From Clostridia bacterium (GTDB lineage Bacteria > Bacillota > Clostridia > Oscillospirales > CAG-272): a stretch of DNA of 35,222 bases. Below, piece by piece: positions 31,760-35,222 of the stretch. How positions within the stretch are numbered: the stretch's first letter is position 1; each line of letters begins with the position of its first letter. The stretch lies in the NCBI GenBank assembly GCA_017520505.1, contig JAFXFN010000023.1, forward strand, positions 1-35,222, in the 5' to 3' direction. Below the pieces are notes generated by a model. It searched no databases, was not told where the DNA came from, and saw only the letters and a program-made list of their open reading frames with translations. A program made the position numbers and the translations under genes.

Positions 31760-32041
31760 ATGTCCAAAGTATCCACGAACATCAGCATTGATGCTGAAAC
31801 CAAAGCCAAAGCGCAGGAAATGCTTGCCGATCTTGGAATGGATCTTTCTACTGCTGTAAACATTTTTCTTCGTCAAATGCTTTATGAAGGCGGAATTCCG
31901 TTTTCCATTACCAGAGAAGTTCCTAATAAGATAACGCTTGAAGCAATGAAAGAAGCGCAGGAAATGTTCCGTTCTCCCGAGAAATACAAGAAGTATGACA
32001 ACGTAGACAGTATGTTGGAGGACATTTTAGGTGAAGTATGA
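31760..32041 (+). CDS. RelB/DinJ family antitoxin
   Basis: A 93-residue antitoxin. The N-terminal KVSTNISIDAETKAKAQEMLADLGMDLSTAVNIFLRQ (residues 3-39) is the ribbon-helix-helix DNA-binding domain typical of RelB/DinJ; the acidic, helical C-terminus (about 55-93) would wrap and neutralise the toxin. It probably represses the operon, alone and with the toxin, at the inverted repeat upstream. It overlaps the toxin gene by 11 bases, ensuring that antitoxin is made first. AGGAG site precedes ATG. Confidence 0.92.
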   Translation: MSKVSTNISIDAETKAKAQEMLADLGMDLSTAVNIFLRQMLYEGGIPFSITREVPNKITLEAMKEAQEMFRSPEKYKKYDNVDSMLEDILGEV

Positions 32042-32306
32042 GATTGTTCCTTCCAATCAATTCAAGAAGGATTTGAAATTAGCGCAAAAACGCGGATATG
32101 ATCTTGATAAAATAAAGAAGGTTATTACTGCTCTTGCGAACGGTGAAACACTTGAAGCAAAATATCGTGACCATTTGCTTACCGGTGATTACGGCGGTTA
32201 TCGAGAATGTCACATTCAACCGGATTGGTTGCTCGTATATCAAATAGACGGAGATCAATTGATATTGTTCTTGGCTCGAACGGGTACGCACAGCGACTTG
32301 TTTTGA
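32031..32306 (+). CDS. YafQ family mRNA interferase toxin
   Basis: A 91-residue RelE/ParE-superfamily toxin of the YafQ type, about the length of E. coli YafQ (92). The catalytic set known from YafQ (H50, H63, D67, W68, H87, F91) aligns with H48, H61, D65, W66, H87 and F91 here, so the ribosome-dependent endonuclease should be active. The start is GTG within the antitoxin's last codons, with GGAGG about 10 bases upstream. Short, mobile-type module with no sign of decay. Confidence 0.92.
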   Translation: MKYEIVPSNQFKKDLKLAQKRGYDLDKIKKVITALANGETLEAKYRDHLLTGDYGGYRECHIQPDWLLVYQIDGDQLILFLARTGTHSDLF

Positions 32307-32373
32307 GGTTTACCGACTGGTTTGTGCAATCTTATCAATCGTAGAGTTTTATATAGCATCAGCATTGTAGACG

Positions 32374-32568
32374 CTCTGCTGATAGTATAAAAGAATTCTT
32401 CTATCAGCAGAGAAGAGATAAGAGAAAATGAAGCTTTTTGCGTTGGCAAAAAGCAACCGTTTCTTTTAACTCTTCACTTTTCTCTTTACACTCGTCGATG
32501 TTTCGCATCTTATATGCCGTAAACTTCTAAGATGCGATGTTTATTGTATAAAGAAAAGTTGAAAGTTG
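32374..32568. other. Non-coding stretch with three strong hairpins
   Basis: The 328-bp gap 32307-32634 has no gene. It has a perfect 12-bp hairpin (CTCTGCTGATAG 32374-32385 with 32401-32412) whose loop holds AAGAATTCTT; a 9-bp hairpin (GCTTTTTGC 32433-32441 with GCAAAAAGC 32446-32454); and a long imperfect stem pairing 32468-32490 with 32546-32568 that encloses CGCATCTTA/TAAGATGCG (32504-32512, 32528-32536). The first or second could end the toxin-antitoxin transcript; the third is unexplained. Confidence 0.5.
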
Positions 32569-32634
32569 TTTGTGTTAAGGCAGACAACAAATATTTTTAT
32601 TATACACGTTACATAAAATAATCGAGGTATTTTA

Positions 32635-34164
32635 ATGGCGCATATTTTCGCATCTATCAAGGAGTCGCTGTCGTCGGTCTTGCCGATAGCCTTGATAGTA
32701 TTGATACTGTCCGTGTCATTCGTTACGCTTGATGCGGGTGTTCTCGTTCTGTTTTTGTTCGGAACGATACTTCTCATTCTCGGGATGAGCTTTTTTACCG
32801 TCGGCTCGGGCATTTCAATGGAGCCGCTGGGCGACGGCATCGGTAAAACACTAAATAAAAAAGGAAGATTCATTCTCCCTCTGATCATATTTTTCGTGCT
32901 TGGGTTTATCATCACCGTTTCAGAGCCTGATCTGCAGGTTCTTGCAGAGCAAGTGCCGACAGTTCCCAACGCACTTCTTATCGGCTGTGTCGGCATCGGT
33001 GTCGGAATTTTTTTAAGCATCACATTTGTAAGAAACAAAAAGAACATACCCCTGCGCACCTTGCTCGTGGTATTTTACGCACTCATCATTGTACTTGCTT
33101 TTTTTGCCCCTGACGAGTTTATTCCCACCGCATTTGACTCAGGCGGTGTTACGACAGGCCCTATCACAGTGCCGTTTATCATGGCGCTCGGCGCAGGTCT
33201 TGCGGCAAGCAAAAAAGGCAAAAGCACAGGCGAGCACAGCTTCGGTCTTGTTGCCCTCTGCAGTATCGGCCCAATTTTGTCGGTGCTTCTGCTCAGTATA
33301 TTCTACAACCCCACCCCCTCGACCACGGTCTACGAGCCGACAAAGGTAATGACCACGACGGAGGCGTTTGCGCAGTTTGCAAAGGCACTGCCTTTGTATG
33401 CCGAGGAGGTTGCAATAGCATTTGTGCCGATAGTTCTGCTGTTTTTGGTATTCCAGCTTATAACAAGACGTTATCACGTACATAACGTATTTAAAATGAC
33501 GTTCGGTTTTCTCTACACGTACATCGGTCTTGTGCTGTTTTTAACGGGTGCAAACGTCGGATTTATGCCTGCGGGAAGGCTTATCGGTGCGGAAATTGCG
33601 AAAAGCTCATTCAGCGTATTGCTCATTCCTATAGGTATGCTTATGGGTTACTTCGTCGTAACGGCAGAGCCTGCGGTACATTCGCTCAAAAAGCAGGTAA
33701 ATGACATAACGAACGGTGCTATTTCGCAAAAATCGGTCGGTGTTGCGCTCTCTGTCGGTGTTTCGGTATCCGTCGGTATTGCGATGCTGAGAGTTCTGAC
33801 AGGCATATCCATAATGCCTTTTCTGATAGTCGGATACGTTATCTCCATCGTCATCAGCTTTTTTGTGCCGAACATCTACACGGGTATCGCATTTGACTCC
33901 GGCGGTGTTGCAAGCGGTCCTATGACCTCGACCTTTATGCTTCCGTTTGCAATGGGTGCGTGCGAGGCGATAGGCGGAAACGTGATGACGGATGCCTTCG
34001 GTATCGTTGCATTGATTGCAATGACACCTCTTATAACGATACAGATATTGGGACTTTACGAAAGAAGAACACACGCAAGAAAGATAAAGCGTCTGCACAC
34101 CGAAATAGGTATGATAAAGGACGATATCGTATTCTTCGGCACGGAGGGTTATGAAAATGAATAA
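32635..34164 (+). CDS. DUF1538 family membrane protein (putative transporter)
   Basis: A 509-residue integral membrane protein with about twelve to fourteen hydrophobic segments and an internal duplication. Each half carries the DUF1538 signature: AFDSGGVTTGP (166-176) and AFDSGGVASGP (419-429), and a [ST]-x-EP motif in a helix (SEP near 96, AEP near 344). Such paired broken-helix-like Gly-rich motifs are seen in secondary transporters, so it is probably a transporter or channel; the substrate is unknown. The C-terminal tail (about 475-509) is charged and cytoplasmic. GAGG site 7 bases before ATG. It overlaps the following P-II-like gene by 8 bases, implying that the two proteins work together. 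Confidence 0.85.
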   Translation: MAHIFASIKESLSSVLPIALIVLILSVSFVTLDAGVLVLFLFGTILLILGMSFFTVGSGISMEPLGDGIGKTLNKKGRFILPLIIFFVLGFIITVSEPDLQVLAEQVPTVPNALLIGCVGIGVGIFLSITFVRNKKNIPLRTLLVVFYALIIVLAFFAPDEFIPTAFDSGGVTTGPITVPFIMALGAGLAASKKGKSTGEHSFGLVALCSIGPILSVLLLSIFYNPTPSTTVYEPTKVMTTTEAFAQFAKALPLYAEEVAIAFVPIVLLFLVFQLITRRYHVHNVFKMTFGFLYTYIGLVLFLTGANVGFMPAGRLIGAEIAKSSFSVLLIPIGMLMGYFVVTAEPAVHSLKKQVNDITNGAISQKSVGVALSVGVSVSVGIAMLRVLTGISIMPFLIVGYVISIVISFFVPNIYTGIAFDSGGVASGPMTSTFMLPFAMGACEAIGGNVMTDAFGIVALIAMTPLITIQILGLYERRTHARKIKRLHTEIGMIKDDIVFFGTEGYENE

Positions 34165-34822
34165 AAAAATTATGGCGCTTCTGTCGATAGTTGAGCAGGG
34201 GAGAGGCAAAAAACTGATAAAAGGGCTTGAAGATCTGAAGATAAAGGTCAATTTTCAGACAGTAGGCTTCGGTACTGCTCCCACGGAAATGATGGATATT
34301 TTCGGCTTCGGTACGAAGGATAAGGATATAATAATAAGTCTCGGTACTGAAAGCGATATACGGGATTTGATAAAAAATTTCGGGGAATCGTTTGAAAGCC
34401 ATTCAAAATACGGCGGACTTATGATAGTTCTCGACGTATCGGCATCAAGCAGAGTTTTATGTGAAATACTGAATTTCAACACCCAAAATACAGAAAAGGA
34501 AGCTGTGAATATGCACAATGAGCATCACAATAATCTGATAATAATATCGGCAAACGAGGGCTTTGTCGAGGATATAATGCACGTTGCAAGAAAAGCGGGT
34601 GCTGTCGGCGGTACGGTCATAAAAGGCAGACTTGCCGACGTTGAGCATTTTGCCGAATTTGTAAACACAAAGGTTGACGGCGAGCGTGAGCTTCTTTGTA
34701 TTCTCGCCCCTGCGAAGATAAGCGGTCAGATAATGGAGGACGTCAACGCACAGTTCGGCATTACCTCCCCCGCACACGGTATAATCTTCGCACTCCCCAC
34801 CGAAAAAGCCTTCAAAATTTAA
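34157..34822 (+). CDS. Tandem P-II-like regulatory protein
   Basis: A 221-residue soluble protein made of two P-II (GlnB-like) ferredoxin-fold domains. Domain 1 (about 4-108) has EQGRGKKLIKGL and VGFGTAPTEMMDIFGFG; domain 2 (about 124-221) has ANEGFVEDIMHVARKAGAVGGTVIKGR (132-158), RELLCILAPAK and the C-terminal HGIIFALP typical of P-II. P-II proteins bind ATP/ADP and effectors and gate transporters such as AmtB. The T-loop segments here are short and lack the usual modified Tyr, so regulation differs from GlnB. I chose ATG 34157 (GGAGGG 8 bases upstream); ATG 34151 is only 2 bases from that site. It overlaps the DUF1538 gene by 8 bases and probably gates that protein. Confidence 0.82.
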   Translation: MNKKIMALLSIVEQGRGKKLIKGLEDLKIKVNFQTVGFGTAPTEMMDIFGFGTKDKDIIISLGTESDIRDLIKNFGESFESHSKYGGLMIVLDVSASSRVLCEILNFNTQNTEKEAVNMHNEHHNNLIIISANEGFVEDIMHVARKAGAVGGTVIKGRLADVEHFAEFVNTKVDGERELLCILAPAKISGQIMEDVNAQFGITSPAHGIIFALPTEKAFKI

Positions 34823-34838
34823 CAATTAAATACTTTGA

Positions 34839-34875
34839 AAAATGCTTTCCGTGAAAACGGAAAGCATTTTATGTT
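34839..34875 (+). terminator. Terminator of the DUF1538/P-II operon
   Basis: Perfect 14-bp stem (AAAATGCTTTCCGT 34839-34852 with ACGGAAAGCATTTT 34857-34870) with a GAAA loop, then T-rich sequence, 16 bp after the stop codon. Confidence 0.9.
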
Positions 34876-34900
34876 TGTTTAATTGGTGTAATTTCATTAA

Positions 34901-34968
34901 CACCTCATCCGTCAAAAAGCCCTCCTTGTGTAAAGGAGGGTGGCAAGCGGAGCTTGACGGGAGGATTG
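34901..34968. repeat. CATCCGTCAA-type dispersed repeat
   Basis: CCGTCAA (34909-34915) pairs with TTGACGG (34954-34960) around an inner hairpin CCCTCCTT/AAGGAGGG (34920-34927, 34933-34940). I recall elements beginning CTCATCCGTCA with a GCCACCTTCC-type inner hairpin as very common between genes of gut Clostridia. Confidence 0.6.
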
Positions 34969-34974
34969 TTTTTA

Positions 34975-35084
34975 ATGTTATCCGTCCTCGGATAACATTT
35001 CAAGTTTGCAAAGGCAAACATTTCAAGTCACGAAGTGACATTTAATGCCGAAGGCATTTCATTCTTTTTTGCGGGAGGATGATA
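34975..35084. repeat. Palindrome array interrupted by the IS
   Basis: Hairpins ATGTTATCCG/CGGATAACAT, GTTTGC/GCAAAC, GTCACgaaGTGAC and TGCCgaaGGCA joined by ATTTCAA, ATTTCAA and ATTTAA, then GCGGGAGGATGATA (35071-35084), at which point the IS begins. The array at 4244 shows how the unit would have continued (CCTCACC...). Confidence 0.75.
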
Positions 35085-35222
35085 TGTATAGTGTGGTAAC
35101 ATAGTTTACAAAATGTGAAGACACATAGTTTACAACTTTGATGTAAAATAAAGGCATGAAAAGTCAGAAGGAGACGAGAAAATGCCTTGGAAAGAACAAA
35201 GGTTGGAAACTATGCGAGAAGA
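35085..35222 (+). mobile_element. Insertion sequence 5' end (IS481-like), truncated by window edge
   Basis: Exact inverse copy of 1-138. TGTATAGTGTGG end, two ACATAGTTTACA direct repeats (35099-35110, 35123-35134), AAGGAG site and transposase start. The element has inserted in, or at the edge of, a GGGAGGATGATAT repeat unit. Confidence 0.75.
35182..35222 (+). CDS. Transposase N-terminus, partial (IS481-like)
   Basis: ATG at 35182, AAGGAG upstream, 13 complete codons starting MPWKE, running off the right edge. Same protein start as at the left edge. Confidence 0.6.
   Translation, partial: MPWKEQRLETMRE

Noticed and set aside
32307..32634. Type III toxin-antitoxin RNA or retron msr-msd
   Set aside because: No tandem RNA repeats next to a ToxN-type gene and no reverse transcriptase; the adjacent toxin is YafQ with a protein antitoxin.
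1..35222. The whole window as a 35-kb composite transposon
   Set aside because: The interior is mostly housekeeping genes (rpsO, dapA, queA, gpr, trkAH); an assembly break at a multicopy IS explains the matching ends better.

Overview
This window looks like chromosomal DNA from an uncultured, endospore-forming Gram-positive anaerobe of the Clostridia, perhaps Oscillospirales or Ruminococcaceae-like. Evidence: a spore germination protease (gpr), lipoproteins with short lipoboxes, a SigH-like sigma factor, strong AGGAGG-type ribosome binding sites, TTGACA/TATAAT promoters, and families typical of Clostridia (DUF4364, DUF4358, DUF1934, zf-trcl, Cthe_2159). The taxonomic call is inference. No rRNA, tRNA or CRISPR array was seen. 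The first 138 and last 138 bases are perfect reverse complements: each is the 5' end of the same insertion sequence (probably IS481-like) reading outwards, so the contig probably broke at a multicopy IS.

Layout. 0.3-5.3 kb: BspA-type leucine-rich-repeat lipoprotein, an ABC-F ATPase of the YkpA type, and two membrane proteins of unknown function. 5.4-8.8 kb: rpsO with its leader, convergent gpr, and an SDR plus PLP-enzyme operon. 8.9-12.9 kb: a 76-residue surface peptide with a sortase-like NPITG signal, DUF4364, a SigH-like sigma factor, a zinc-ribbon protein, a two-TM protein and an E2/CAT-fold acyltransferase homologue lacking the catalytic His. 13-15.1 kb: MATE exporter divergent from a MarR regulator. 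15.2-17.8 kb: DUF4358 lipoprotein and a Cthe_2159-type beta-helix lipoprotein, convergent. 18-22.9 kb: an operon of DUF1934 protein, a large putative glycoside hydrolase and a pseudo-transglutaminase. 23-25.1 kb: a small peptidoglycan-binding protein, then a divergent SLOG/XRE pair inside an islet bounded by identical 86-bp direct repeats. 25.4-29.1 kb: HAD phosphatase, trkA, trkH operon for K+ uptake. 29.5-32.3 kb: dapA, queA and a RelB/YafQ toxin-antitoxin pair. 32.6-34.8 kb: a DUF1538 membrane protein overlapping a tandem P-II-like protein, probably a transporter with its own sensor.

The intergenic DNA is unusual. It is full of short perfect palindromes of two related styles: (i) rows of unrelated hairpins joined by a near-constant ATTTCA/ATTTAA or ATATCAC linker, and (ii) hairpins with fixed outer hexamers (GTAGTT/AACTAC, GCAGTT/AACTGC) and exchangeable inner cores. 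Paired arrays within the window differ by compensatory base changes, so hairpin form rather than sequence appears to be kept. Together with the DUF1538/P-II pair and the SLOG/XRE islet, this is what most deserves a second look.
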